Part shown: positions 44,657 through 53,910 of the stretch, one piece after another | Layout: each line of letters starts with the position of its first letter | Position numbering within the stretch: position 1 is the stretch's first letter | NCBI RefSeq assembly: GCF_002024505.1 | Contig: NZ_CP019402.1 | Location: 2,852,001-2,916,000, forward strand | Source: Plantibacter flavus | GTDB lineage: Bacteria > Actinomycetota > Actinomycetes > Actinomycetales > Microbacteriaceae | Direction of reading: 5' to 3' | DNA length: 64,000 nucleotides | Notes under the pieces: generated by a model | Databases searched by the model: none | Told to the model about the DNA's origin: nothing | What the model saw: the letters and a program-made list of their open reading frames with translations, nothing else | Program-made: the position numbers and the translations under genes

Positions 44657-45352
44657 ATGTTCACGGGCATCATCGAAGAACTCGGCACCATCGTCGCCAT
44701 CGACCACGGCGACGACTCGGCACGTTTCACCGTCCGTGGCCCGCTCGCCCTCGAGGGCACCCGGCACGGGGACTCCATCGCCGTGAGCGGTGTCTGCCTC
44801 ACCGTCGTCGAGCAGACCGGTGAGACGTTCACGGCCGACGTCATGGCCCAGACCCTCGCGATGAGCTCGCTCGACGGCGTCACGGTCGGATCTCCGGTCA
44901 ACCTCGAACGTGCGGCCCGCGTCGGTGACCGTCTCGGTGGACACATCGTCCAAGGGCACGTCGACGGCACCGGCACCGTCCTGGCCACGGTGCCCGGCGA
45001 GGCCTGGCGCATCGTGCGTGTCTCGCTCCCCGCGGCACTCGCGCCGCTCGTCGTCGACAAGGGGTCGATCACCGTCGACGGCGTCTCGCTCACCGTCAGC
45101 GCCATCAGCGCTCCGGATGCACCGGAGGCCTGGTTCGAGGTGTCCCTCATCCCCGAGACGCTGGCCGCGACGACGCTCGGCGATCGGGTCCCCGGCGACC
45201 GTGTGAACCTCGAGACCGACATCCTCGCCAGGCACGTCGAGCGCATGCTCGCCTTCAGCCGTCTCGAGTCGGCACTCCCCAGCAGCATCGGCCAGGATCC
45301 GCAGTCCGCGGACCCGGTCGGCACCACCGCCACCGGAAGGGGCAACGTATGA
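44657..45352 (+). CDS. ribE: Riboflavin synthase alpha chain
   Basis: A 231-residue enzyme with the family start MFTGIIEELGTI and two lumazine-binding barrels. The repeats show VSGVCLTVVE / VDGVSLTVSA and GGHIVQGHVDGTG. It joins two lumazine molecules to make riboflavin. The C-terminal ~30 residues after FSRLESALP are an extra Ser/Pro-rich tail. Its stop overlaps the ribBA start by 4 nt. Confidence 0.94.
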   Translation: MFTGIIEELGTIVAIDHGDDSARFTVRGPLALEGTRHGDSIAVSGVCLTVVEQTGETFTADVMAQTLAMSSLDGVTVGSPVNLERAARVGDRLGGHIVQGHVDGTGTVLATVPGEAWRIVRVSLPAALAPLVVDKGSITVDGVSLTVSAISAPDAPEAWFEVSLIPETLAATTLGDRVPGDRVNLETDILARHVERMLAFSRLESALPSSIGQDPQSADPVGTTATGRGNV

Positions 45353-46632
45353 GCATCGCCAGCATCCCGGAGGCCCTCGAGGCACTCCGCCAGGGCCGTC
45401 CCGTCATCGTGGCCGACGACGAAGGCCGAGAGAACGAGGGCGACGTGATCCTCGCTGCGGAGTCCGCCACCCAGGAGTGGATCGCATGGACGGTCCGGCA
45501 CTCCTCCGGATTCATCTGCGCACCGATGACGAACGAGATCGCCGACCGCTTGGCCCTCCCGCCGATGGTCGCGCTCAACGAGGACCCCAGAGGCACCGCG
45601 TACACCGTCACGGTCGACGCGGCCGACCGACTCAGCACCGGCATCAGCGCCGCCGACCGCGCTCACACCCTGCGCGTGCTCGCCGACCCGGCGTCCGTGC
45701 CTGCCAGTCTCTCGCGCCCCGGACACATCGTCCCGTTGCGCGCCGTCGACGGCGGGGTGCGCGAGCGCGACGGGCACACGGAGGCGGCCGTCGACCTCAT
45801 GAAGCTCGCGGGGCTCGTCCCGGTCGGAGCGATCTCCGAGATCGTCGCCGACGACGGCGAGATGATGCGTCTGCCCGGCCTCATCGCGCTCGGCGAGCGG
45901 GAGGGCGTGCTCGTCACGACGATCGCCGCGCTCGTCGCGTTCCTCGAGGAGAACCCCGACGCGGCCGCGGTCTGCGCCGAGGAACGCACCGCCCAGGCGG
46001 CCATCCCCGAGTCGTCGAACGTGTCCTTCGAGGTGGAGACGACCGTCCCGACAACGCACGGCTCGTTCCGGTTGCGCGCCTACCGCGACCGCAGGACCGG
46101 TGCCGACCACGTCGCCATCATCGCCGGCGACCCGCAGGCCACCGGTGCGCTCGTGCGCGTCCACTCGGAGTGCCTGACCGGCGAGGCGTTCGGCTCGCTC
46201 AAGTGCGAGTGCGGTCCGCAGCTCGACAGCGCCCTCGACACCATCCAGCGCCACGGCGGTGTCGTCGTCTACCTGCGTGGGCACGAGGGGCGCGGCATCG
46301 GTCTCGTCAACAAGCTGCGTGCGTACCGGTTGCAGGAGGACGGTCTCGACACCCTCGACGCCAACCTCGCGCTCGGGCTGCCGGCCGACGCCCGCGACTA
46401 CACGGCGGCGAGCGCGATCCTGACGGACCTCGGCATCACCTCCGTGCGCCTGCTCTCGAACAACCCGGAGAAGGAGCGACAGCTCACGAACCACGGCATC
46501 GCCGTGAGCGAGCGCGTCCCGTTGGTGGTCGGCGTCGGCCTGTTCAACGAGGGCTACCTCGAGACGAAGCGCGACCGCATGGGCCACAGCATCGGCTTCG
46601 AGCTCGCACCGGAACCGCACCCGCACCAGTAG
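45349..46632 (+). CDS. ribBA: Bifunctional DHBP synthase/GTP cyclohydrolase II
   Basis: A 427-residue fusion. The DHBP synthase part (~1-205) has [20 protein letters not shown] and [14 protein letters not shown]. The cyclohydrolase II part (~210-427) has the zinc cluster [17 protein letters not shown] and [19 protein letters not shown]. It supplies both precursors: 3,4-dihydroxy-2-butanone-4-phosphate from ribulose-5-phosphate and the pyrimidine from GTP. The start overlaps the ribE stop. Confidence 0.95.
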   Translation: MSIASIPEALEALRQGRPVIVADDEGRENEGDVILAAESATQEWIAWTVRHSSGFICAPMTNEIADRLALPPMVALNEDPRGTAYTVTVDAADRLSTGISAADRAHTLRVLADPASVPASLSRPGHIVPLRAVDGGVRERDGHTEAAVDLMKLAGLVPVGAISEIVADDGEMMRLPGLIALGEREGVLVTTIAALVAFLEENPDAAAVCAEERTAQAAIPESSNVSFEVETTVPTTHGSFRLRAYRDRRTGADHVAIIAGDPQATGALVRVHSECLTGEAFGSLKCECGPQLDSALDTIQRHGGVVVYLRGHEGRGIGLVNKLRAYRLQEDGLDTLDANLALGLPADARDYTAASAILTDLGITSVRLLSNNPEKERQLTNHGIAVSERVPLVVGVGLFNEGYLETKRDRMGHSIGFELAPEPHPHQ

Positions 46633-46641
46633 TCCACCATC

Positions 46642-46664
46642 GCTCCTCGATTCCTTCGAGGAGC
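46642..46664 (+). terminator. Hairpin between ribBA and ribH
   Basis: GCTCCTCGA (46642-46650) pairs with TCGAGGAGC (46656-46664) around TTCCT, 10 nt after the ribBA stop. There is no T-tract and ribH follows on the same strand, so it is likelier an mRNA-processing or attenuation hairpin than a full terminator. Confidence 0.55.
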
Positions 46665-46714
46665 GGGAACACCACCAACCCCCGATGCGCTCGGGGACGA
46701 AGACAGGAGACCGC

Positions 46715-47185
46715 ATGAGCGGCGAAGGATCCCCCACCATCAGCGTCGACGGCACCGGCCTCGACATCGTCGTCATCGCCGGCACCTGGCACGAGACCAT
46801 CACCGACGGTCTCATCGCCGGAGCCGTCAAGGCCCTCGATGCGAGCGGTGCCAACCATCGCCTCGTGCGGGTCCCCGGGAGCTTCGAGCTCCCGGTCGTC
46901 GCCAAAGCCGCCCTCGAGGCCGGGGCCGATGCGGTCGTCGCCCTCGGGGTCATCATCCGCGGCGGCACGCCGCACTTCGAGTACGTCTCCGACGCCGCGA
47001 CGAGCGGCCTCACCCAGGTCAGCATCCAGACGGGCAAGCCCGTCGGCTTCGGCGTCCTCACCCTCGACGACGAGAAGCAGGGGCTCGACCGCGCGGGGCT
47101 TCCCGGGTCGAAGGAGGACAAGGGGGCGGAGGCCGCCGATGCCGCCGTGGCCACCGCGGTCGTCCTCCGCGAGCTGCGCGGCTGA
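46715..47185 (+). CDS. ribH: 6,7-dimethyl-8-ribityllumazine synthase
   Basis: A 156-residue enzyme with [19 protein letters not shown], the substrate blocks [29 protein letters not shown] (active His) and [16 protein letters not shown]. It condenses the two precursors into lumazine for riboflavin synthase. ACAGGAGA precedes the ATG. It is the last gene of the riboflavin operon. Confidence 0.95.
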   Translation: MSGEGSPTISVDGTGLDIVVIAGTWHETITDGLIAGAVKALDASGANHRLVRVPGSFELPVVAKAALEAGADAVVALGVIIRGGTPHFEYVSDAATSGLTQVSIQTGKPVGFGVLTLDDEKQGLDRAGLPGSKEDKGAEAADAAVATAVVLRELRG

Positions 47186-47204
47186 CTCGAGCGCGTCGCA
47201 TCAC

Positions 47205-47260
47205 GCGGCATTCCGGTATCGGCATCCGCCCTGCTGGGCAACCGAATACCGGAATGCCGC
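47205..47260. repeat. 56-nt element with 15-bp inverted ends
   Basis: GCGGCATTCCGGTAT (47205-47219) and ATACCGGAATGCCGC (47246-47260) are perfect inverted arms around 26 nt; allowing one gap, CGG/CCG extends them inward. It lies 19 nt after ribH. The right arm covers the expected -35 of the next promoter (TACAGT at 47270-47275). It can be the ribH terminator, an operator or a REP-like repeat of a third kind. Confidence 0.7.
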
Positions 47261-47387
47261 ACTTCGGCGTACAGTGTCATGGTCCTGCCACAAGCGGGCG
47301 AACCTCTGATCCTGCCGTCGTCGGCGGGCGTGCGCGACCGGTGCTGATGCTTCGACGGCGTCCATTCCCGAACCGAAACGCGCACGC

Positions 47388-48734
47388 ATGTCTCTCGAAG
47401 CAACCCCAGTCACCAAGGCCCCGGTCAATCCGCGCTCTCGTGTCGTCCTCGCCAGCCTCATCGGCACGACGATCGAGTTCTACGACTTCTACGTCTACGC
47501 GACGGCCGCCGTCCTCGTCTTCCCGCACCTCTTCTTCCCGAGTGAGGACCCGACCGCGGGTCTCCTCGCCTCCTTCGCCGTGTTCGGCGCCGCGATGGTG
47601 GCACGCCCCGTCGGTGCCGTCATCTTCGGGCACCTCGGCGACAAGCGCGGTCGGAAGGCGACGCTCGTCGGTGCCCTCCTCACCATGGGGATCGCGACCT
47701 TCCTCATCGGCCTCCTGCCCACCTACCAGCTCGTCGGCTGGGTCGCCCCGCTGCTGCTCGTGATCCTCCGCATCGGTCAGGGCTTCGCGCTCGGCGGCGA
47801 ATGGTCGGGTGCCGCCCTCGTGGCGACCGAGAACGCGCCGACCGGCAAGCGTGCCCTGTTCGGCACGTTCCCGCAGCTCGGTGCGCCGATCGGCTTCATC
47901 ATCGCCAACGGACTCTTCCTGATCATCGCGGCTATCCTGCCGAGCGACGACCCGTCCATGCCGTCCGAGGCGTTCCTCGAGTGGGGTTGGCGCATCCCGT
48001 TCCTGTTCTCCGTCGTCATGGTGATCGTCGGCCTCTGGGTCCGACTCCGCCTCGTCGAGAGCAACGCGTTCACGAACGCGAAGGAGCAGGGCAAGGTGCA
48101 GCGGTCGCCGCTCGCGAGCGTCGTCAAGCTGCACTGGCGCAAGCTGCTCCTCGGCACCTTCTTCATGCTCGCCACGTACGTCCTCTTCTACCTGATGACG
48201 ACGTTCTCGCTGAGCTACGGCCGTGCGCCGCTCGACGCGCCGGTCGCCGGCCTCGGCTACAGCTACACGACCTTCGTCCTCATGCTCATCGCCGGCGTGG
48301 TCTTCTTCGGGATCTTCACGCTCGTGTCCGGCCCCTTCGCCGACAAGTACGGACGCCGGAGGACGCTCATCGTCGTGACGAGCGCGATCCTCGTGTTCGG
48401 GCTCGTCTGGGTCCCGCTGCTCGGCGCCGGGTTCACGGGGGTCATGATCTGGCTCATCATCGGGTTCAGCCTCATGGGGTTCACCTTCGGACCGATGGGC
48501 GCCCTGCTGCCCGAGCTGTTCCCGACGAACGTGCGGTACACCGGGTCGGGGATCTCGTACAACGTGTCGTCGATCCTCGGCGCAGCGGTCGCACCGTTCA
48601 TCGCCGTCGCACTGTGGAGTGCCGGCGGCGGCAGCCCGTTCTGGGTCGGCGTCTACCTCTCGGTGATGGCCCTGATCACGCTCGTCGCCCTCATCGTCTC
48701 CAAGGAGACCAAGGACGTCGACATCGACGCCTGA
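47388..48734 (+). CDS. MHS-family (metabolite:proton symporter) MFS transporter
   Basis: A 448-residue transporter with 12 predicted membrane segments. MHS signatures are ASLIGTTIEFYDFYVYATAA, FGHLGDKRGRKATLV and RIGQGFALGGEWSGAALVATE, with PELFPTNVRYTGSGISYNVS in the second half. Relatives carry shikimate, proline/betaine, citrate or ketoglutarate; the substrate is not clear here. The promoter is likely TACAGT (47270-47275), giving a ~105-nt leader. There is no strong RBS. Confidence 0.85.
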   Translation: MSLEATPVTKAPVNPRSRVVLASLIGTTIEFYDFYVYATAAVLVFPHLFFPSEDPTAGLLASFAVFGAAMVARPVGAVIFGHLGDKRGRKATLVGALLTMGIATFLIGLLPTYQLVGWVAPLLLVILRIGQGFALGGEWSGAALVATENAPTGKRALFGTFPQLGAPIGFIIANGLFLIIAAILPSDDPSMPSEAFLEWGWRIPFLFSVVMVIVGLWVRLRLVESNAFTNAKEQGKVQRSPLASVVKLHWRKLLLGTFFMLATYVLFYLMTTFSLSYGRAPLDAPVAGLGYSYTTFVLMLIAGVVFFGIFTLVSGPFADKYGRRRTLIVVTSAILVFGLVWVPLLGAGFTGVMIWLIIGFSLMGFTFGPMGALLPELFPTNVRYTGSGISYNVSSILGAAVAPFIAVALWSAGGGSPFWVGVYLSVMALITLVALIVSKETKDVDIDA

Positions 48735-48750
48735 TCGAGGCGATCACCGA

Positions 48751-48787
48751 GGGCCGGTGCGTGGAGGACACCTCCGCGCACCGGCCC
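48751..48787 (+). terminator. Terminator after the MHS transporter
   Basis: GGGCCGGTGCG (48751-48761) pairs with CGCACCGGCCC (48777-48787); GGAGG/CCTCC continue inside around an ACA loop with one mismatch. It is 17 nt after the stop codon and is followed by TTGCTGCG. Confidence 0.75.
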
Positions 48788-48916
48788 TTGCTGCGTCGGC
48801 GCTCGGCGCGTCGGCTTCGGGCTCGGCGCGTGCGACCGTCGCCTAGAGTTGAACCACGGTGCGCCGTCGCCATGGACGTCTCGGAGCCGCGCACCGCACC
48901 TCGGAGGAAGAGCACC

Positions 48917-50845
48917 ATGAGCACCCCAGCGCGCCCGGCACGCAGCCGCAACCCGTTCAGCCGACCGAAGGACGACGGTCCCCGCGCGAGCCTCAAGCAG
49001 CTCATGCCGTACATCTTCGAGCACCGCTCGATCCTCATCGTCGTCATCATCCTGAGCGTCATCGGAGCGGCCGCGTCACTCGCCCAGCCGCTCATCGTCA
49101 GCCAGGTGATCGGGGTCGTCGAGGCGGGCCGGTCGCTCGGCAACCTGGCGTGGCTCCTCGTCGGGCTCGTCGTGGTCTCCGGCGTCATCAGCGGATACCA
49201 GCACTACCTGCTGCAGCGCGCAGGCACCGGGGTCGTGTACTCCTCCCGGCGCCAGCTGATCGCGCGCATCTTCCGGCTGCCGATCAGCCAGTTCGACACG
49301 CGCCGCACCGGCGACCTCGTCTCGCGGGTCGGCAGCGACACGACCATGCTCTATGCCGTCCTGACGCAGGGCTTCGTGGACGCCGTCGGCGGTGCCATCA
49401 CCTTCCTCGGCGCACTCATCGCCATGGCGATCATCGACCCCGTCCTGCTGGGTCTCACCCTCCTCGTCGTCATCGTCTCGGTCGTCGTGGTCGTCGCGCT
49501 GAGCGGACGCATCCGCGTCGCCAGCCGCGAGCAGCAGACCAAGGTGGGTGAGCTCGCCGCGGCGGTCGAGCGGGCCATCAGCTCCATCCGCACCATCCGC
49601 GCGTCCAACGCGACCGACCGCGAGATCGACGCGGTGGACGGCGTGGCCAAGGAGGTCTACGGCGTGGGCGTGCGGATCGCGAAGATCTCCTCGCTGGTCG
49701 TCCCGGTCGCCGGCATCGCCATGCAGACCTCGTTCCTGGTCGTCCTCGGCGTCGGTGGGTTCCGCGTCGCGTCCGGGGCCATCACGATCGCGAGTCTCGT
49801 CGCGTTCATCCTCTTCCTGTTCATGATGATCATGCCGCTCGGTCAGGCCTTCGGTGCGATCACGAGCGTCAACCAGGCGCTCGGAGCGCTCGGCCGGATC
49901 CAGGAGATCCTCGACCTGCCCGACGAGGGCGACGACGACGCGGCCATCGCCGCGCGGGTCGGACGTCCCGGGGCCGCCTCAGCGTCCGCTCCGGCGATCG
50001 AGTTCGACGGGGTCGAGTTCGCCTACCCGGACGCGGCGGTCATCGAGCGCGAACGGGCCGCAGCGGAGGCGCTCGCGACCGATGCGCTGAGCGAGGGCAC
50101 CAGCGCACCGCAGGTCGTCGCCGCCGACGCCGCCCGGCTCACCGAGGCACAGTCGGCGCTCGGTCGTCAGGTGCTCCGTGGGGTGTCCTTCGCCGCGATG
50201 CAGGGCAGACGCACGGCGCTCGTCGGACCGTCCGGCGCCGGCAAGAGCACCATCCTCGGGCTCATCGAACGGTTCTACGACCCGACGGCCGGTGCCATCC
50301 GGCTGGGCGGCGTCGACATCCGCACGATCCCCCGCGCCGACCTCCGGGACCAGATCGGGTACGTGGAACAGGACGCCCCGGTCCTCGCCGGCACGCTGCG
50401 TGACAACCTGCTGTTGTCGTCACCGGATGCGAGCGACGCCGACTGCGAGCGCGTCCTGCACGCGGTCAACCTCGGCGGGGTCCTCGACCGCAACCCACTC
50501 GGTCTCGCCGCTCCGGTCGGCGAGGACGGCATCATGCTGTCGGGTGGCGAGCGGCAACGCCTCGCCATCGCTCGCGCCATCCTCGCGGCTCCCCCGATCC
50601 TGTTGTTGGACGAGTCGACCTCGAGCCTCGACGGTGTCAACGAGCAGATGATGCGGGAAGCCATCGACGCGGTCGCGACGGGACGCACGCTCATCGTCAT
50701 CGCGCACCGGCTCTCGACCGTCGTCGACAGCGATCAGATCGTCGTCCTCGAGGAGGGTCGGGTGGTCGGCGTCGGCACCCACAGCGACCTCGTGACCGAG
50801 GTCCCGCTCTACCGCGAACTCGCCAAGCACCAGCTCCTCGTGTGA
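48917..50845 (+). CDS. ABC exporter, fused membrane and ATPase domains
   Basis: A 642-residue half-transporter of the MsbA/MDR type. Six membrane segments (~35-325) include the coupling region ISQFDTRRTGDLVSRVGSDT. The ATPase has Walker A VGPSGAGKST, Q-loop VEQDAPVLAGTLRDNLL, signature LSGGERQRLAIARAIL, Walker B ILLLDESTSSLD and the switch His in VIAHRLSTV. An unusual ~45-residue insert rich in Ala/Glu (YPDAAVIERERAAAEALATD onward) splits the first ATPase strand from the Walker A. GGAGGAAG precedes the ATG at 48917. It acts as a dimer; the substrate is unknown. Confidence 0.88.
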   Translation: MSTPARPARSRNPFSRPKDDGPRASLKQLMPYIFEHRSILIVVIILSVIGAAASLAQPLIVSQVIGVVEAGRSLGNLAWLLVGLVVVSGVISGYQHYLLQRAGTGVVYSSRRQLIARIFRLPISQFDTRRTGDLVSRVGSDTTMLYAVLTQGFVDAVGGAITFLGALIAMAIIDPVLLGLTLLVVIVSVVVVVALSGRIRVASREQQTKVGELAAAVERAISSIRTIRASNATDREIDAVDGVAKEVYGVGVRIAKISSLVVPVAGIAMQTSFLVVLGVGGFRVASGAITIASLVAFILFLFMMIMPLGQAFGAITSVNQALGALGRIQEILDLPDEGDDDAAIAARVGRPGAASASAPAIEFDGVEFAYPDAAVIERERAAAEALATDALSEGTSAPQVVAADAARLTEAQSALGRQVLRGVSFAAMQGRRTALVGPSGAGKSTILGLIERFYDPTAGAIRLGGVDIRTIPRADLRDQIGYVEQDAPVLAGTLRDNLLLSSPDASDADCERVLHAVNLGGVLDRNPLGLAAPVGEDGIMLSGGERQRLAIARAILAAPPILLLDESTSSLDGVNEQMMREAIDAVATGRTLIVIAHRLSTVVDSDQIVVLEEGRVVGVGTHSDLVTEVPLYRELAKHQLLV

Positions 50846-50917
50846 CCCCGGTTCATTCGCCCATTCTTGGGCGAATGGGTGCTCCGTCGCCCAAAAAAGG
50901 GCGAATGAACGGTGTCA
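50841..50917. repeat. Double-hairpin inverted-repeat element at the 3' edge of cassette B
   Basis: Outer arms GTTCATTCGCCC (50851-50862) and GGGCGAATGAAC (50899-50910) are perfect, and GTGAC/GTCAC continue outward with small gaps. Inside, CATTCGCCCA-TTCT-TGGGCGAATG (50854-50877) is a perfect 10-bp hairpin, and TCGCCC-A6-GGGCGA (50887-50904) a second. The right end covers the stop codon of the nuclease gene; the left end covers the stop of the ABC exporter. It can also terminate both genes. Confidence 0.85.
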
Positions 50918-51877
50918 CGGGCGCCATCCTGCCGCAATGAGGCGCTCGCGTGCTCGGTCGATCGCGACCGCGGCACCCGCTTGCAGGTGGTGTGCGAGGA
51001 AGCGGTCGTGGGACCAGCCGAGTCTGGTGACGGCATGGATCCGGTCGACGTCCTTCGCGAACTGCCCCGGGTCGGTGGCGTGCTGGCGCCCGTCGTACTC
51101 GAACGCTGCGCGATACGCCGGGTAGGCGAGGTCGAGACGTGCGATGAATCGCCCCCAGCGATCGCGGAGTTCGTGGTTGAGCACCGGCTCCGGGAGGCCG
51201 GCACGAACGAAGGCGAGTCGGAGTTCCGTTTCCTTCGGCGATTCGGAACCAGCGCGGATCTGCGAGAGCGCGGCACGGAGTGCCCCCGCGCCGAGACGCC
51301 GGGATCCGCTGAGCGCCGCTCCGAGGTCGTCGAGCGAGCAGAGCGCTGGAAGGCGCTGGTTGAGCCACCGGCCGGACGCACCACGCTCACGGATCAGATG
51401 ATCGCCGACCGCGATCAGCTCATCGATGTCGAGAATCGGTCCGGGCCGACACCACATGTCGGCGGGACTCACGACCGCGAGCCTCTCGACGAGGATCGGA
51501 TCGCCGAAGAGGCCCGCCAAGCGATGGCCGACGACCCCGGCAACCCTGGGCGCTCGGTCCGGCGGCCGGACGCCGACATGCACCTCGTCCCAGCGCAGCC
51601 GCGCCGGGAGCGGAGCCTCCAGGAGATGCGCGGCCGACAGGTGCGAGAAGAACTGCGCCGGTGCCATTCGCAAGGCGTACGCACGACACAGCTCCAGGTG
51701 CGCGAGATGACGCTGTTCGGGAGGCAGGTCCGCGCCCCTGCGCGGTGCAGCGAGGCTCCGAACCCCCGGGAACGGTGCCGGGACGCGCGTCGTGCGGAGG
51801 CGCTCCGGCGAGACGCCCTGCTCCAGCGCCGAGCGGACGGAGAAGGCGTGGTGATCGGGTAGATCGGTCGGCGTCAT
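50915..51877 (-). CDS. AbiEi-like/DUF559 (Vsr-like nuclease fold) protein, cassette B
   Basis: A 320-residue protein with the same plan as the one at 36503-37402 but distant in sequence. The N-terminus has a winged-helix-like AFSVRSALEQGVSPERL and PGVRSL. The C-terminal nuclease-like part has Glu in ESPKETELRLAF, Asp in FIARLDLAYP, FEYDGRQHATDPGQF (E-x-D and His) and DVDRIHAVTRLGW, which fits DUF559/Vsr-like PD-(D/E)XK folds. No toxin, methylase or helicase partner is adjacent. It is bracketed by TTCGCCC/GGGCGAA repeats on both sides. The function is unknown. Confidence 0.7.
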   Translation of the reverse strand: MTPTDLPDHHAFSVRSALEQGVSPERLRTTRVPAPFPGVRSLAAPRRGADLPPEQRHLAHLELCRAYALRMAPAQFFSHLSAAHLLEAPLPARLRWDEVHVGVRPPDRAPRVAGVVGHRLAGLFGDPILVERLAVVSPADMWCRPGPILDIDELIAVGDHLIRERGASGRWLNQRLPALCSLDDLGAALSGSRRLGAGALRAALSQIRAGSESPKETELRLAFVRAGLPEPVLNHELRDRWGRFIARLDLAYPAYRAAFEYDGRQHATDPGQFAKDVDRIHAVTRLGWSHDRFLAHHLQAGAAVAIDRARERLIAAGWRP

Positions 51878-51965
51878 GCTTCGATCGTCGCGCGATCGGT
51901 CGGTCCGCGAACGGCGTATCCTCCTCGTATCGACAAGCCGCCGCGGTCTCCAGCCTGTGGAGCGC

Positions 51966-52043
51966 CCTCGTCACCGGTTCGTTCGCCCATCTTTGGGCAC
52001 CCGAACCTCCATTCGCCCAAAATTGGGCGAATGGAGGACGAGG
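51966..52043. repeat. Double-hairpin inverted-repeat element at the 5' edge of cassette B
   Basis: CCTCCATTCGCCCAA (52006-52020) and TTGGGCGAATGGAGG (52023-52037) form a perfect 15-bp palindrome around AA. A second hairpin is built from GGTTCG...CGCCCA (51976-51990) and TGGGC...CGAACC (51994-52006). CCTCGTC (51966-51972) and GACGAGG (52037-52043) close the element. Core and layout match the element at 50841-50917. It ends against the pckG stop and can serve as its terminator. Confidence 0.85.
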
Positions 52044-52044
52044 A

Positions 52045-53910
52045 TCAGGATCGGAGGCGGTAGCGCAGGGCGGCGAGTTCCGCACGGAGGGCGGCCGGGA
52101 CGCGGCTGCCGAAGGTGTCGAAGAAGGACTCGGTGAGGTCGCACTCGACGAGCCAGGACTCGCGGTCGACGGCGAACAGGGCGTCGAGGTCGGCCTCGGG
52201 CACGTCGATGCCGTCGAGGTTCAGCTCGTCGAGGAGCGGCAACCGGCCGATCGCCGACTCCCGTGCGTCGGCCTCGTGCTCGAGCCGCCGCACGATCCAC
52301 TCGACGACCCGGGAATTCTCGCCGAAGCCAGGCCACAGGAAGGAGCCGTCGGCGTCCTTCCGGAACCAGTTGACCTGGAAGATCCGCGGCGCCTTGCCGT
52401 GCTCGAGTGCACCGCCCACTCGGAGCCAGTGACTCCAGTAATCCGCCATGTTGTAGCCGCAGAACGGGAGCATCGCGAAGGGGTCGCGACGGAGCTCGCC
52501 GACCGTGCCCTCTGCGGCGGCGGTCTGCTCGGAGGAGATCGTCGCCCCCATGAACACGCCGTGCTCCCAGCTGCTGGCCTCGACCACGAGCGGGACGTTC
52601 GTGGCGCGACGCCCGCCGAAGAGGATCGCGTCGAGCGGGACGCCGTCGGCCGCGTCCCAGTCGTCGGCGATCGACGGGCACTGCGCCGCCGCGACGGTGA
52701 ACCGCGAGTTCGGGTGGGCCGCCGGGCGCCCCGACTCGGGCGTCCAGTCCTGGCCCTGCCAGTCGACGAGGTGGGCGGGCGGCTCGGGGGTCAGTCCCTC
52801 CCACCAGACGTCTCCGTCGTCGCGGAGCGCGACGTTCGTGAAGATCGTGTTGCCCCACAGGGTGTCGACGGCCGTCGCGTTCGTGCCGGCGCCCGTGCCG
52901 GGTGCGACCCCGAAGAAGCCGGCCTCCGGGTTGATGGCGTACAGACGGCCGTCGTCGCCGGGTCGGATCCACGCGATGTCGTCGCCGAGGGTCTCGACCG
53001 TCCACCCGGGGATCGTCGGACGCAGCATCGCCAGGTTGGTCTTGCCACAGGCCGAGGGGAACGCGGCGGCGATGTGGAACGCCCGGCCCTCCGGCGAGAC
53101 GACCCGGACCAGCAGCATGTGCTCGGCCAACCAACCCTCGTCGCGTCCGATGACCGAGGCGATCCGCAGTGCGAAGCACTTCTTCGCGAGGAGTGCGTTA
53201 CCGCCGTAGCCGGAGCCGAAGGACCACACTTCGCGCGTCTCCGGGAACTGGACGATGTACTTGGTGTCGTTGCACGGCCAGACCACGTCGGCCTGCCCCG
53301 CGTCGAGCGGGGCGCCGACCGAGTGGACGGTCCTGACCCACGGTTGTCCGTCGGCGATGAGCTCCAGCACGCGGTCACCCATCCGCGTCATGATCCCCAT
53401 GCTGAGCACCGCGTACGCCGAGTCGGTGATCTGCACGCCGAGCTGCGAGAGCGGCCCGCCGACCGCGCCCATCGAGAACGGCACGACGTACATGGTGCGA
53501 CCGCGCATGCTGCCGGCGAAGACCCCGTGCAGTTCGTCACGCATCACTGCGGGATCCCGCCAGTTGTTGGTCGGGCCGGCGTCCTCCTCCTGCTCGGAGC
53601 AGATGAAGGTGCGGTCCTCGACGCGCGCGACGTCGCGCGGATCGCTGCGGGCGAGGAAACTGTTCGGCCGCCACTCGGGGTTGAGCTTGATCAGCTTCCC
53701 CTCCTCGACGAGCTGGTGGGTGAGCCGGTGCGACTCGCTCGCGGAGCCGTCGACCCAGTGGATCGCGGACGGCTCCAGGAGGGCCGCGAGGTCGTCGACC
53801 CAGGCGTGCAGCTCGGCGAGGCCGGTCCGCTTCGGGCGCGGCACCGCTCGGAGCTCCGCGCGGGCGGCGAGGGCGGGTGCGGTATCGGGAATCAGTTCGG
53901 CGATGGACAT
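52045..53910 (-). CDS. pckG: Phosphoenolpyruvate carboxykinase (GTP)
   Basis: A 621-residue GTP-type PEPCK. The P-loop is in [15 protein letters not shown], the metal/substrate block is WEGLTPEPP after [11 protein letters not shown], and the family stretch [22 protein letters not shown] is present (quoted in part). It turns oxaloacetate into PEP for gluconeogenesis, which suits growth on glycerol, nucleosides or acids handled by neighbouring genes. GGAGGAA just before the ATG at 53910 fixes the start and rules out longer upstream frames. It is divergent from a RamB-like regulator. Confidence 0.95.
   Translation of the reverse strand: MSIAELIPDTAPALAARAELRAVPRPKRTGLAELHAWVDDLAALLEPSAIHWVDGSASESHRLTHQLVEEGKLIKLNPEWRPNSFLARSDPRDVARVEDRTFICSEQEEDAGPTNNWRDPAVMRDELHGVFAGSMRGRTMYVVPFSMGAVGGPLSQLGVQITDSAYAVLSMGIMTRMGDRVLELIADGQPWVRTVHSVGAPLDAGQADVVWPCNDTKYIVQFPETREVWSFGSGYGGNALLAKKCFALRIASVIGRDEGWLAEHMLLVRVVSPEGRAFHIAAAFPSACGKTNLAMLRPTIPGWTVETLGDDIAWIRPGDDGRLYAINPEAGFFGVAPGTGAGTNATAVDTLWGNTIFTNVALRDDGDVWWEGLTPEPPAHLVDWQGQDWTPESGRPAAHPNSRFTVAAAQCPSIADDWDAADGVPLDAILFGGRRATNVPLVVEASSWEHGVFMGATISSEQTAAAEGTVGELRRDPFAMLPFCGYNMADYWSHWLRVGGALEHGKAPRIFQVNWFRKDADGSFLWPGFGENSRVVEWIVRRLEHEADARESAIGRLPLLDELNLDGIDVPEADLDALFAVDRESWLVECDLTESFFDTFGSRVPAALRAELAALRYRLRS

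Noticed and set aside
44452..47403. A 983-codon open frame antisense to the riboflavin genes
   Set aside because: Low-complexity translation with no motif; the sense strand carries complete ribD, ribE, ribBA and ribH.
50841..52043. Could cassette B be a classical insertion sequence?
   Set aside because: The protein has no DDE, HUH or tyrosine/serine recombinase motif, and no short target-site duplication could be recognised at the borders.
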